64,000 bases of DNA from positions 11,021,957-11,085,956 of the forward strand of contig NC_054703.1 in assembly GCF_016097555.1 (NCBI RefSeq), written 5' to 3'. Of this stretch, positions 10,455 through 20,170 are shown in pieces. The notes under the pieces are model-generated. The model saw nothing but the letters and a program-made list of their open reading frames with translations. It was not told the origin of the DNA and searched no databases. The stretch's first letter is position 1, and each line of letters begins with the position of its first letter. Both the position numbers and the translations under genes were made by a program. The DNA is from Gigantopelta aegis. Taxonomy: Eukaryota; Mollusca; Gastropoda; Neomphalida; Peltospiridae.

Positions 10455-10709
10455 GTTAGTTTTATTTAATGACGCCACTAGTGCACTTTTTCTTTTTCTT
10501 TATCTTATCATCGGCTATTGGACGTCAAACATATGGCCTTTGTTGAACCAGTTATGGATTACTGGTCGGTGCAAGTGGTTTTACACCTACCCATTAAGCC
10601 TTGCAGAGTCGGTATCTGGATTAAAAATGTCATGCCTCGACTGGGACCCGAACCCAGTACCTACCAGCCTGTAGACCGATGGCTTAACCGTGACGCCACC
10701 AAGGCCGGT
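10455..10709 (-). mobile_element. SINE, S1 family, internally deleted or chimeric
   Basis: The right end is a good S1 tRNA-like head (on the minus strand GGCGTCACGGTTAAGCCATC and GGTTCGGGTCCC). The left end is GTTTTATTTAATGACGCCAC then CATCGGCTATTGGACGTCAA, a tail otherwise seen in S2-type copies. The middle 100 bp of S1 are missing. It inserted into the ZNF intron. Confidence 0.7.
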
Positions 10710-10714
10710 CTTAT

Positions 10715-11160
10715 ACACAATGATGCTCTACAACGCAATTCAGGTTTTCAATTTCAAACTTAATTTAAAAAAGGAGAGAAAACCCCTAACATATTGCAAA
10801 TTCACTTGCTGCCATGATTACTGGAGATCTGGACATGAAACACAATGATGCTCTGTAAGGCAATTGTGGATTCACATTTTCAATTACACATAGAGCTGGG
10901 CGTTGTTAGAATTTCAGGTTCAACATCGACATCGTTATTTTGGGCGTGATTTTCCTTCGTATCGGTTTGGTATTCTATATGTACATAATACCGATATGGG
11001 CCCCCAAAATCCGTCTTTTTGTAATCCTTGCACAAGCTCTCTTTCTTCTGTTTATGGGTTATTGTTTTTTCCTTGAATAGTAAGAAAGTTCAGACGTTAT
11101 AGAAAAGTATGCTCTACAACGCATTTGCGGATTCACATTTTCTATTCCAAACTGAAACAA
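10715..11160. repeat. Three partial copies of an intron segment
   Basis: The words ATGATGCTCTACAACGCAATT, shortened here to GATGCTCTACAACGC, recur at about 10721, 10846 (GATGCTCTGTAAGGCAATTG) and 11109 (TATGCTCTACAACGCATTTG), each followed by TTTTCAATT-like sequence. The third is preceded by TCCTTGAATAGTAAGAAAG, the conserved intron word. So part of the ZNF intron is repeated locally. Confidence 0.5.
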
Positions 11161-11192
11161 AAAAGAAATACCCCCCCCTCGAAAACCCCCCA

Positions 11193-11195
<3 letters not shown>

Positions 11196-11266
<71 letters not shown>
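11196..11266. repeat. (AC)n microsatellite
   Basis: About 35 perfect AC dinucleotides after a C-rich lead. Confidence 0.97.
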
Positions 11267-11269
<3 letters not shown>

Positions 11270-12227
11270 CAATCGACGTGAAACCAATTGCCATTTGAAG
11301 GCTCAAAAGTTAGTTTTTAAACACTACAGCATATTTGTCACCATGTTTGTAGTACCAACAATTTCATTTTTCTTTTTTTTTTCTTTTTTTTTAAACCGCA
11401 CGTGCATCTGAGAAGAAGGGGTTTATTGATTCGAGCTCTAGTCTATTTTTAAGGATATTTCCTGTTTTAACTTCACAGGCTTTTCTTTCACTGTATTAAC
11501 GTTATACAAATGACAGGTTTGTAAATTAACTAAACTTAATGTCCATTGTTTTTACAGGTTAAAACTAGGGTCTGACCTTTTAAGGTACGACTATGTCGAT
11601 ATCTGCCACGGTGACCAGTCTGACTGGTATTGTAAATACCTCAGTGTTTCAATTGGCTTATCCAGTCAAGAAAACCACCCGGTTTCATAGCATAATAAAG
11701 TAACGGACTACTCACTAATTAACTACAAAATGCTTCTGAACACACCATTGTCGTCTGCACTGAAGATGCTACTCTTGTCTATCGCGGGCGTCAATTACGT
11801 TGATTTGGATAAAACCCTGCTAAATCACAGGTGGAGGAAACTTGTACCACAATTCAACGAAAGGCAGTTCATAGCCTCTATATAGGCGCCAACCTTTCAA
11901 CGAACCTTCACCTCCAGGTAAGGATTTAGTCGAACTTTAAATTGTTCAGCCGCAGTTCGAAATGTACGATTAAGTTTTTGTAAATAGTCCAAAGCTCTTT
12001 ATTTTGGCAGCCCGACTAAATTGCTCAAATCACCTTAAACCTTTTCGGCCGGGCATTCACATTTTTTTTTGTTTGTTCCAAACATGAGTAGAGTGTTATC
12101 AACCCTAATTTTTGGCTTTAGGTCCTTGACCTAACTTCTATTTTTCTCCCCAAAAAATTCCGTCCACTTCAAACTTACCCCCATCCAAATAAATGATCAC
12201 TTGTTGTCTGTCGTAAAATAGTATCCT
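11267..12227. other. Unassigned stretch without supported gene
   Basis: No reading frame of interest and no repeat shared with the rest of the window. A TATATA box at about 11879 lies 35 bp from a perfect splice-donor-like CCTCCAG/GTAAGG at 11917, too close to make a convincing exon. Confidence 0.3.
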
Positions 12228-12360
12228 ATGTGGTGACAGCGGGTTTCCTCTAAAAAAAAAAAAACAGTGTCAGAATGACCATATGTTTGACGTCCAATAG
12301 CCGATGATAAGATACAAAATCAATGTGCTCTAGTGGCGTCGTTAAATAACACAAACTTTA
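12228..12360 (+). mobile_element. SINE 3' end (S2-type tail)
   Basis: 5'-truncated copy: GGTGACAGCGGGTTTCC, an A run, CAATAGCCGATGATAAG and CTCTAGTGGCGTCGTTAAAT. Confidence 0.75.
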
Positions 12361-12940
12361 CTCTTGTTTTAGTTAACCCTGAAGTAAGGTAAAACTATCA
12401 ATTCATAAACTCTATTATGCGCTATAACTTACCAACTACAGGACATATATAATAACATTAATGTGAATTATAGTAGCAAGTCTGCTGTAAACATACACCT
12501 ACACAAGAAAGGACAATATATAACTTATCGTGTGTAATAATAAACTATTATGCAACACATACAGGTGTGTAAAGAAGCACTAATGACGCTTCGTCACAAT
12601 ACCATATACATTCACGTAATGGGGAGATCAACCGAGCTAAACAAAATTGCCTTCTTTGAATTAATCTCTGAGGAGTGATGGCGAGGGAAAGTGACAGCTC
12701 CCTTTAAATGACGAGGTATGTTATTGCTAAACATTTCTGGTAATCGTCATCATCCTGTAAGAAAACTCCAAACTTAAACCAAGTCCATTGAAGTGAGAGT
12801 ACAGAAGCTATGCATCAGCATTAGCGTGGACACCGAAAGGAAATGCCTGTACATGCACACCGAAAGGAAATTCCTGTACATGCACCAAGCTCTATGATCA
12901 TTCTACTCTACTGCGTCCTTTTCAACATTTTCGTGTTAAT
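12361..12940. other. Unassigned spacer with a short tandem duplication
   Basis: No gene seen. At about 12832-12890 a 26-bp stretch containing CACCGAAAGGAAAT and CCTGTACATGCA is present twice in tandem. Confidence 0.4.
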
Positions 12941-13112
12941 ATCCAATTAGAGTTCTAAGAGTCCTTAGCACACACCTCAGCTATCTGAGTTGTCTACCCA
13001 GGACAGAGGGTTAATGGTTAGAGGCTTCCCACAAATACAATGAGTCAACGAAACTTACTCTGGGTGGGAGCCGGAACCAGAATGCGAACCCAGTACCTAC
13101 CAGCATAACCAG
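12941..13112 (-). mobile_element. SINE, S3 family
   Basis: Head at the right (CCCAGTACCTACCAGC), body CTGGGTGGGAGCCGGAACC, tail at the left AATTAGAGTTC and TACCCAGGACAGAGG. The head is slightly shortened before U-module sequence. Confidence 0.75.
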
Positions 13113-13440
13113 GAAATAGTTTGTTTTCAAACTTTTGATTAGATACTATTCTAGCAATTAAAAACTGATTAGCAACTACTGTTTAATGTTTAAAATTGTG
13201 TAGCGATATTTTAACCCCCCCCCCCCCCCCCCGCCCCTCCTAAAATCTCTGTTAGTACACCACTGAGTCAGAGTTTGTTGCCCTATATTGCTCAGATGCT
13301 AACAGAAAATAACCCGAAACCGAAATGACACATTCACGTTCTTTTTTAATAATTTCTAATATCATATGCGAAACATTTATTATTTATATTTTTCTCTTTT
13401 TGTTTTCCTTTTTGTTCTTAAAATTTGTTTTGTTTAAGGA
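13113..13440. repeat. U-module, left part, with poly-C tract
   Basis: Matches 26109-26340 through ACTGATTAGCAACTACTG, TTAATGTTT and AATTTCTAATAT. A run of about 19 C lies at 13214-13232. Confidence 0.5.
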
Positions 13441-13500
13441 ATCCACTAGAGTACATTATTTATTCAATATCGGCTATTTCATGTCAAAGACTTTGTAATT
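13441..13500 (-). mobile_element. SINE tail fragment bordering the 26-bp array
   Basis: TTTGTTTAAGGAATCCACTAG and ATCGGCTATTTCATGTCAAA, shortened here to TTTGTTTAAGGAATCC, are a diverged S2-type tail on the minus strand. The 26-bp minisatellite starts directly after it. Confidence 0.55.
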
Positions 13501-14580
13501 CGGGCGAGCATAATTTATATAGATGAAGGACGAGTATAACATATAAAGATGGAGGGCGAGTATAAATGATAGAGATGGAGGCCGAGTATAACTGATAGAG
13601 ATGGAGGCCGAGTATAACTGATAGAGATGGAAGGCGAGTATAACTGATAGAGATGGTGGCCGAGTATAACTGATAGATATGGAGGCCGAGTATAACTGAT
13701 AGAGATGGTGGCCGAGAATAACTGATAGAGATGGTGGCCGAGAATAACTGATAGATATAGAGGCCGAGTATAACTGATAGAGATGGAGGGCGAGATGGAG
13801 GACGAGTGTAACTGATAGAGATGGAAGGCGAGTATAACTGATAGAGATGGTGGCCGAGTATAACTGATAGAGATGGAGGGCGAGATGGAGGACGAGTGTA
13901 ACTGATAGAGATGGAAGGCGAGTATAACTGATAGAGATGGTGGCCGAGAATAACTGATAGATATAGAGGCCGAGTATAACTGATCGAGATGGAGGGCGAG
14001 CATAACTGATAGAGATGGAAGGTGAGTATAATTAACAGAGATGGAGGCCAAGATGGAGGACGAGTGTAACTGATAGAGATGGAAGGTGAGTATAACTGAT
14101 AGAGATGGTGGGCGAGCATAACTGATAGAGATGGAGGCCGAGCATAACTGATAGAGATGGAGGGCGAGGATAACTGATAGAGATGGAGGGCGAGTATAAC
14201 TGATAGAGATGGAGGGCGAGTATAACTGATAGAGATGGAGGGCGAGTATAACTGATAGAGATGGAGGCCGAGTATAACTGATAGAGATGGAGGGCGAGTA
14301 TAACTGATAGAGATGGAGGGCGAGTATAACTGAAAGAGATGGTGGCCGAGTATAACTGATAGAGATGGTGGCTGAGTATAACTGATGGAGATGGAGGCCG
14401 AGTATATCTGATAGAGATGGAGGGCGAATATAACTGATAAAGATGGAAGGCGAGTATAACTGATAGAGATGGAGAGCGAGTATAATTGACAGAGATGGAG
14501 GCCCAGTATAACTGATAGAGATGGAGGCCGAGTATAACTGATATACAAATGTAGATGGAGGCCGAGTATAACTGATAGAA
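13501..14580. repeat. 26-bp minisatellite, array 1a, about 41 copies
   Basis: The unit contains GAGGGCGAGTATAACTGATA followed by GAGATG. Variants change GGGCG to GGCCG, GGACG or AAGGCG. Since 26 is not divisible by three, the same hydrophobic peptide (words such as SISYTRPPSLSVIL) appears in all three minus-strand frames, giving overlapping open frames of about 350 codons. These are not genes. Confidence 0.95.
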
Positions 14581-14974
14581 GAAAACAAAAGTAAAAAATG
14601 TTTTATTTAACGACACACTCAACACATTTTATTTACGGTTATATGGCGTCAGACATATGGTTAAGGACCACACAGATTTTGAGAGGAAACCTGCTGTCGC
14701 CACTACATGGGCTACTCTTTCTGATTAGCAGCAAGGGATCTTTTATTTGTGCTTCCCACAGGCAGTATAGCACAAACCATGGCCTTTGTTGAACCAGTTA
14801 TGGATCACTGGTCGGTGCAAGTGGTTTACACCTACCCATTGAGCCTTGCGGAGCACCCACTCAGGGTTTGGAGTTGGTATGTGGATTAAAAATCCAATGT
14901 CTCGACTGGGATCCGAACCCAGTATCTACCAGCCTGTAGTCTGATGGCCTAACCACGACGCCACCGAGGTCGGT
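14581..14974 (-). mobile_element. SINE, S1 family, full length, inside the 26-bp array
   Basis: Tail end GTTTTATTTAACGACACAC at the left, tRNA-like head at the right (minus strand: GGCGTCGTGGTTAGGCCATC as A box, GGTTCGGATCCC as B box). Both sides carry AGTATAACTGATAGA, which could be a 15-bp target duplication but is also array sequence. Confidence 0.85.
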
Positions 14975-15307
14975 AGTATAACTGATAGACTTTAAGGTTG
15001 ATGGCCTAACCACGACGCCACCGAGGTCGGTAGTATAACTGATAGAGACAGAGGGCTACTATAACTGATAGATATGGTGGCTGAGTATAACTGATGGAGA
15101 TGGAGGCCGAGTATATCTGATAGAGATGGAGGGCGAATATAACTGATAAAGATGGAAGGCGAGTATAACTGATATATATAGGGTGAGTATAACTGATAAC
15201 GATAGAGGGCGAGAATAACTGATAAAGATGGAAGGTGAGTATAACTGATAGAGACGGAGGGTGAGGATAACTGACAGAGATGGAGGCCGAGTATAACTGA
15301 TAGAGAT
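14975..15307. repeat. 26-bp minisatellite, array 1b, with a repeated SINE end
   Basis: Array units continue after the SINE. At 15000-15031 the last 33 bases of the SINE head (GATGGCCTAACCACGACGCC onward) are repeated, again followed by AGTATAACTGATAGA. So a short block containing the SINE/array junction was duplicated. Confidence 0.85.
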
Positions 15308-15597
15308 GGAATGAATGAATGAATGAATGAATGTTTAACGATACCCCAGCACGAAAAATACATCGGCTATTGGGTGTCAAACTATGGTAATGCAAATAAA
15401 GTGATGATCAACATCAATATAAAAATTCAAGACTTAAACAAAAACAGTGTAAAGAACTGTGCAAAAACACAAATATCACAGAATTTTACGGATACTGAAT
15501 TTTACTCAAAACTTCAATTTTGTGCTGTATTGGCCATTCTCAAAGAGAATGTTACACCCCTGCACCACGGTGAGGTTACAGCACACGCAGTGGTGAT
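15308..15597 (-). mobile_element. SINE, S5 type with (AATG)n tail, inside the 26-bp array
   Basis: Starts with seven ATGA repeats, then TTTAACGATACCCCAGCACG and TCGGCTATTGGGTGTC, and ends with ACCACGGTGAGGTTACAGCA. Both borders carry minisatellite words (ATAGAGATGGA and ATATAGATGGA), consistent with insertion into the array. A second tail of this type is at 19473. Confidence 0.65.
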
Positions 15598-15935
15598 ATA
15601 GATGGAAGGCGATTATAACTGATAGAGATGGAGGCCGAGTATAACTGGTAGAGATGGAGGCCGAGTAAAACTGATAGAGATGGAGGCCGAGTATAACTGA
15701 TAGAGGTAGAGGGTAAGTATAACTGATAGCGGTAAAGGGCAAGTATAACCGATAGAGATAGAGGGCAAGTATTACTGATTGAGATGGAGGGCGAGTACAA
15801 GTGATAAATATAGATGGCGAGAATGACCGATAGCCATAAAGGGCGAGTACAACTGATAGAGATGGAGAGCGAGAATGACCGATATAGATAGAGGACGAGT
15901 ATAACTGATAGAGATGAAGGGCGAGGATAATGTAG
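15598..15935. repeat. 26-bp minisatellite, array 1c
   Basis: About 13 more degenerate units, several with GGCAAGTAT or CGAGAATGACCGATA variants. Confidence 0.9.
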
Positions 15936-16018
15936 CAGGTTTTCTGTACGACTACGAATGAAAACATTACTAAATGATTGACATCCAATAGCCACTGATC
16001 AATAAATCAATGTTTTCG
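15936..16018 (+). mobile_element. SINE tail fragment bordering the 26-bp array
   Basis: ATGTAGCAGGTTTTCTGTACG, shortened here to TGTAGCAGGTTTTCTG, then GACTACGAATG and TGACATCCAATAGCC form the middle and tail of an S2-type SINE on the plus strand. Array 1 is therefore bordered by SINE tails in opposite directions. Array 2 ends at 46326 with the same words. Confidence 0.6.
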
Positions 16019-16190
16019 TTTTGAAATACTAAACATTGATTATTTTATGTTCTTAAAAAAACAAAAAAAACAAAAAACCCACAAAACAAACAAAAACAAA
16101 GAAACCAAAAACACGTGAAAACTGTGCATATTTATATTTTGTTCAAGATAGTTTGTTAGTAGCTCGAATCACCTTCAGCCTTCCCCTTAT
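16019..16190. other. AT-rich spacer with part of the U-module
   Basis: Contains GTGCATATTTATATTTTG, a U-module word, and an A-rich run. No gene. Confidence 0.35.
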
Positions 16191-16244
16191 TGATAGATTG
16201 TAGGTCCCATGGATGTGGTTGAGTTAAAAAGCAGCATTTTTATG

Positions 16245-16400
16245 GATGCCTCGATAGCTCAGAGCGCATCGTGGTTAGTCTCGCAATTTGCGGGCGATTC
16301 GGTGCCACAGGTTCGAGTCCCAGCAATGGCATGGGACAATTTGTGAGGCCAGAAAGGATTTAATTATCCCCTGTGCCAGTGCGTTAATATCTATGTATGG
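16245..16400 (+). mobile_element. tRNA-like SINE head, copy 1 (S6)
   Basis: TGCCTCGATAGCTCAGAGCG, then GTGGTTAGTCTCGC and GGTTCGAGTCCC at 16310-16321 give A- and B-box-like elements. The acceptor ends (GCCTCGA and TGGCA) do not pair over seven bases and the middle is too long, so it is a tRNA-derived SINE rather than a tRNA gene. Confidence 0.65.
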
Positions 16401-16562
16401 AAAAGTCAACCTCGACATACATACAATATATAGACATTCATACATCAATACACACTAGCCAATACCAGATCTGCTCACTATTTCGTGCACGTAAGCGGGA
16501 TCGACCGCGTAGATTGTAGGCCCCATGCACGTGGTTTAATTAAAGAGCATCCTTTTTTTTAT

Positions 16563-16700
16563 GGATGCCTCGAAAGCTCAGAGCGCATCGTGGTTAGTCT
16601 CGCAATTTGCGGGCGATTCGGTGCCACAGGTTCGAATCCCAGCAACGGCATGGGACAATTTGTGAGGCCAGAAAGGATTTAATTATCCCCTGATTATGTA
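16563..16700 (+). mobile_element. tRNA-like SINE head, copy 2 (S6)
   Basis: Almost the same as copy 1 (GGTTCGAATCCC at 16629-16640). The flank GATTGTAGGYCCCATG precedes both copies 316 bp apart, so this is a tandem duplication of 16192-16507 rather than a second insertion. Confidence 0.7.
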
Positions 16701-16704
16701 TGTA

Positions 16705-16950
16705 AAAGTCGTAGGCCCTACTCACCCCCATAGTCTGCCGAGGTCCATCCGTGGATGTGTAAAAAAAAAAGAAAAACAGTCCGACGATGTGACAAATTAT
16801 TTCCCAGAATGCAGGAAAATGCATCTCCTGCATTCTAGATTAAAAACAAAATCGGGGGATATGCCTCCGGACCTTCCTAGCAACTCCGGCCCTTTGGGCC
16901 GTCGATTACGCCCCCCCCCCCCCCCCCCCCCCCATAAATTTCTGCGTACG
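16705..16950. other. Unassigned spacer with poly-C tract
   Basis: No gene. A run of about 23 C at 16911-16933. Confidence 0.4.
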
Positions 16951-17405
16951 GGCCTGCACCCAGAAAGCATTCCAAAACTTAAAGATTAACGAAAAATAAC
17001 CTGAACTGACCGAATTTCAATAAACGAACCGAGATCTCACAATGAGAGTCCGAGCCCGAGTTCTCTTTCGAGTATCAGACATTAAAGACTGTTACATGAT
17101 CTACGATAATAAATTTGTTTGTGGGCAAATTAGACAAAGCATGCAAGTGTACAAAGTCACTTACGTGAACCTCGCGATATTTTGGAGAATTGTAATTACT
17201 TTCTAAATGAAACACTTAGAAAAGTTCCCTAATATACTGAATAAACTTACCGAACAACAATCAGATCAACATAAATCAAACGGGGGCCCGAGAAGGCTAG
17301 TCCAAACCGTTGTTCGGACTAGTTCAGGTTTAATGATATGCGGATTATGATGAATTTGTTGTATTCGATTATTTTCCTAATGTATAAATCGTGTTCTACA
17401 CAATA
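16951..17405. repeat. U-module copy 2, left part
   Basis: Close to 46520-46990: CAGAAAGCATTCCAAAACTT, GAGAGTCCGA, ATTAAAGACTGTTRCATGAT and GAGAAGGCTA occur in the same order in both. Confidence 0.55.
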
Positions 17406-17407
17406 AT

Positions 17408-17625
17408 TTGGCGGTGTGGTGGTTAAGCCTGTACTGGGTTCGCATCCCGGTACCGGCTCCCATCCAGAGCGAGTTTGATGACAATGTCTAACGCCACTAC
17501 ACCAACTTCTCTCTTACTAACCACTGAACATTTACCACTAACTCCCTTCCCTTATAGCCAGTGCATATAGCTGAGTTATGTGCCTAGGACAGTGTGTTTG
17601 AACCTTAACTGGATATACGTTTTAA
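17408..17625 (+). mobile_element. SINE, S3 family, plus strand
   Basis: tRNA-like head GGCGGTGTGGTGGTTAAGCC, B box GGTTCGCATCCC, then GGTACCGGCTCCCATCCAGA and tail CTTAACTGGATATACG. It lacks a few bases between the two boxes. Confidence 0.8.
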
Positions 17626-17855
17626 AATACGAATAAATTGATCAATAATTTATGGGATTATTATTTTTTTTTAATTTGCACATTATTTGTTGCGCATTAT
17701 TTCGCTTTTAAACAAAACAATAAACTAATATACTAGTAATCGTTGGTCTCTAGATCTAAATCTGTTCTTAATGATATTTCAAATCAACTCATGGCCAAAC
17801 GTTTTGGTGCGTATTAATTGTTGCTTGATGCAGATTACTGGATGGCGTGTGGACT
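17626..17855. repeat. U-module copy 2, right part
   Basis: Words TTTGCACATTATTTG, GGTCTCTAGATCTA, TCAACTCATGGCCAAACG and TGATGCAG match 27000-27130 and 38690-38770. Confidence 0.5.
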
Positions 17856-18107
17856 GGTGGTTGATGTGGAGGTCGTGGGGACTGACGCGGGATGACAGGT
17901 GGTTGATGTGGAGGTCGTGGGGACTGACGCGGGATGGCAGGTGGTTGATGTGGAGGCTGTGGGGACTGACGCGTGATGGCAGCTGGTTGATGTGGAGGCC
18001 GTAGGGACTGACGCGGAATGGCAGCTGGTTGATGTGGAGGCCGTGGGGACTGACGCGGGATGGCAGCTGCTTGATGTGGAGGCCGTGATGGGCGCGGGAT
18101 GGAAGGT
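17856..18107. repeat. 42-bp tandem repeat, six copies
   Basis: Unit TGGTTGATGTGGAGGCCGTG followed by GGGACTGACGCGGGATGGCA and GC. In sister U-modules the same place holds one unamplified form (near 27120 GGACTGACGGGGGCTGGCAT). 42 is divisible by three, so a minus-strand frame with a 14-residue Ser/Thr/Pro repeat is open; I do not regard it as a gene. Confidence 0.9.
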
Positions 18108-18370
18108 GCTTGACATGTTAATAAAGGAGCCCATATTTCCGAAAATAAATAGAGGTGTGTAGGAAAGCATAAATGTAGACAAATGTGTCAAGACTATGGA
18201 ACCAGACATGTTTGATAAAACTGCATGTTTCTTTTTGTTTTTGACACCCATATAAATAGCCGTAATTATGCACAGTTGTACTGGATGACTTGCCGTAATA
18301 GATTTCCGGTCACTTTGAACTTTCCAAACGAGGAAAAACATTTTTAGTAGCTAAATGTATTGAGTAGGAG
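18108..18370. other. End of U-module and unassigned spacer
   Basis: TTAATAAAGGAGCCCATATTT is the U-module end word (here cut to AATAAAGGAGCCCA). No gene beyond it. Confidence 0.4.
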
Positions 18371-18500
18371 TCTATAGTTGAGTTTCCCCCTTATACCCAG
18401 TTCCCCACGATACGTATATCAAAGACCGTGGTATGTGCTGTTATGTTTGTAGAAAAGTGCATATAAATGGTCTGCTGTGCTGAGAATAAATGTAGTGGGG
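18371..18500 (+). mobile_element. SINE remnant, S2 family, unit-shared
   Basis: AAGACCGTGGTATGTGCTG and AAGTGCATATAAATGG are S2 body words. The remnant has the same relation to the downstream flank as those at 5503, 27753 and 60338, so one ancestral insertion was carried along by the segmental duplications. Confidence 0.6.
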
Positions 18501-18599
18501 GCGAACTGGCGATATTTTTCATAAAACAAAACGAAACAAACGAAAACAAAAACAAAACAAAAAACAATAACAACAACAACAACACAAATCAATAAAACC

Positions 18600-19042
18600 C
18601 CATCAAAATGAGCACCCGAACGAAACAATTATAAAGAAATTATCAAACGAGCAGCGTTTTCAAAATATTTTATTCAACAGTTAACAACGAAACGCAAAAA
18701 GGTTTATCCGTCACCTATAATCAGATGAACATGAAGTAAACAAGCATTTTGAGAGTACTGCTAAAACAATGCATGTTCCATACCAGGTCCCACACAATTT
18801 CTCTGCAGGTATATATTTATTCAACATCGACAATTATATTACCATGAAAACGCTTCTCTATTTTGAACTCGGATCATTTGCCATCATCAAACCCAAACCT
18901 GTCCTTTTTTAGAATTGTGTGACGCCCATTTACAAACCTGATTCTAGTTCAAAGAGAGTAACTTTTAGCTACCCTAAGAAGTTAAATTTATATTGTATCA
19001 TTATTGTAAATTAATATATGAAATGTCTCCTCATAATTTCAC
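18600..19042. repeat. Unit 3' flank, ZnfD copy
   Basis: Matches 28200-29060 (ZnfE) and 47327-47500 plus 50800-51045 (ZnfG). Words: AAAATGAGCACCCG, AGGTTTATCCGTCACCTATA, GCATGTTCCATACCAGG, ACTCGGATCATTTGCCATCA, AAGAGAGTAACTTTTAGCTA. The 28350-28945 part of ZnfE is missing here. Confidence 0.7.
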
Positions 19043-19425
19043 TGGTGTAGTGGTTATGTCATTGGACTTCAGGCTGGTAGGTACTGAGTTCGTTTCCCAC
19101 CTGAGGCAATGGGGGATTTTTCATACCAATACCAGGTTCAACCCAGAATGAGTGCAACACTTGACTCAATGGGTAGGTGTAAGGCACATGCACCGAGTTT
19201 CACCCACTTCACGAGTGTGATTATGGGTGTATCTCCCAAGTGTATGCCCCACATGGGGGATGATTACCCGGCATGCACTGTAGGTTCCGTGTACCCCGGA
19301 CTAGTGTGATACCTTGATAACTAACTGAGAGCATGTGTGAAGCACGGATCTGTCAAGTAGTCCCATATCGAAATGGAAATATTGCGGCATCAGCATTTAT
19401 GTCATCATCCATGTTTGTAATGTAA
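19043..19425 (+). mobile_element. SINE, S4 family, about 380 bp
   Basis: tRNA-like head CTGGTGTAGTGGTTATGTCA, then GGTAGGTACTGAGTTCG as B box; body ATGGGGGATTTTTCAT, CACCGAGTTTCACCCACTTC, ACACGGATCTGTCAAGTAG and a tail TCATCATCCATGTTTGTAAT. The copy at 51046-51440 is at the same place in the ZnfG unit, so the insertion predates the duplication. Confidence 0.75.
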
Positions 19426-19472
19426 CAAAAAAAAAACCCAAACCAGCAACTTCGTCTCTGTGTTAAATGCTT

Positions 19473-19556
19473 GTGGAATGAATGAATGAATGAATGAATG
19501 AATGTCTAACGACACCCCAGCACAAAAATACACATCGGCTATTGGGTGTCACAAAA
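19473..19556 (-). mobile_element. SINE tail fragment, S5 type with (AATG)n
   Basis: AATGAATGAATG run, then TCTAACGACACCCCAGCAC and TCGGCTATTGGGTGTC. It is absent from the ZnfG unit, where a long A/C tract stands near this place. Confidence 0.65.
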
Positions 19557-19639
19557 TTTGTGTGGCGTTTAAAAAAGAAACAACCCAAAAAACTATCCAA
19601 TTTAGAGGAGGCATTTAAGTTATGTTCGCCACGTCTAGG

Positions 19640-20170
19640 TCTGTTGAAAGGTTTAACACCAATGTGAATCAATATATGATTTCAAATGCGATTTTTGTGA
19701 TAAAGATGTTTCCCAAACGTCACATTTGAAAGACTTGGTACCAGTGTGAACGAACATATGATGTTTCACAAACGTCACATTTGAAAGACTTGGTACCAGT
19801 GTGAACGAACATATGATGTTTCAAGTGTGACCTCTGTTAGACCGACTTTTCACATACGTCACAACTAAACGACTTAACATCAATGTGAACTAGCGTATGT
19901 TGTTGCAAGTGGCAAATTAGTTTGAAACGTTTTGCACAAACCTCACATTTGAAACATTTGACATCAGTGTGAATCCACATATTCTGTTTCATGTGGGACT
20001 TCTGTGAGAAACGCTTTTAACACACTCCACAACTAAACAGGTTAACACACCAGTCTTTGTTCTGAGAGAAAACAACTTCACACAACCCACAACTAAAAGG
20101 CTTCACACCAGTATGAACTGGTATAAGGTCGTTCAAGAACAAGTTACAAGACAAGCATTATGCACATGCC
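19640..20170 (-). pseudogene. ZnfD decayed 3' finger region
   Basis: About six further C2H2 fingers can be traced on the minus strand downstream of the ZnfD stop, with words such as HTGTKSFKCDVC-like pieces, HMLVH and CGVC, but frames shift several times. A 57-bp stretch with CACATTTGAAAGACTTGGTA is duplicated at 19718 and 19775. The same region, with many of the same lesions, is at 51690-52210 in ZnfG. Confidence 0.7.

Noticed and set aside
11876-11925. TATA box and splice donor as a promoter with first exon
   Set aside because: The donor lies about 35 bp from the TATA box, leaving room for only a few bases of exon; no supporting homology.
13484-14625. Overlapping open frames of up to 357 codons on the minus strand with SISYTRPPSL-type repeats
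   Set aside because: They arise from a 26-bp repeat that is open in all three frames with the same peptide; no start context, no domain, and the same happens in arrays 2 and 3.
16245-16335. tRNA gene
   Set aside because: A and B boxes are present but acceptor arms do not pair and the body is too long; it continues into a SINE-like body and occurs twice.
17835-18341. 168-codon minus-strand frame with a Ser/Thr/Pro 14-residue repeat
   Set aside because: 42-bp tandem repeat of a U-module segment; sister modules have no such frame.
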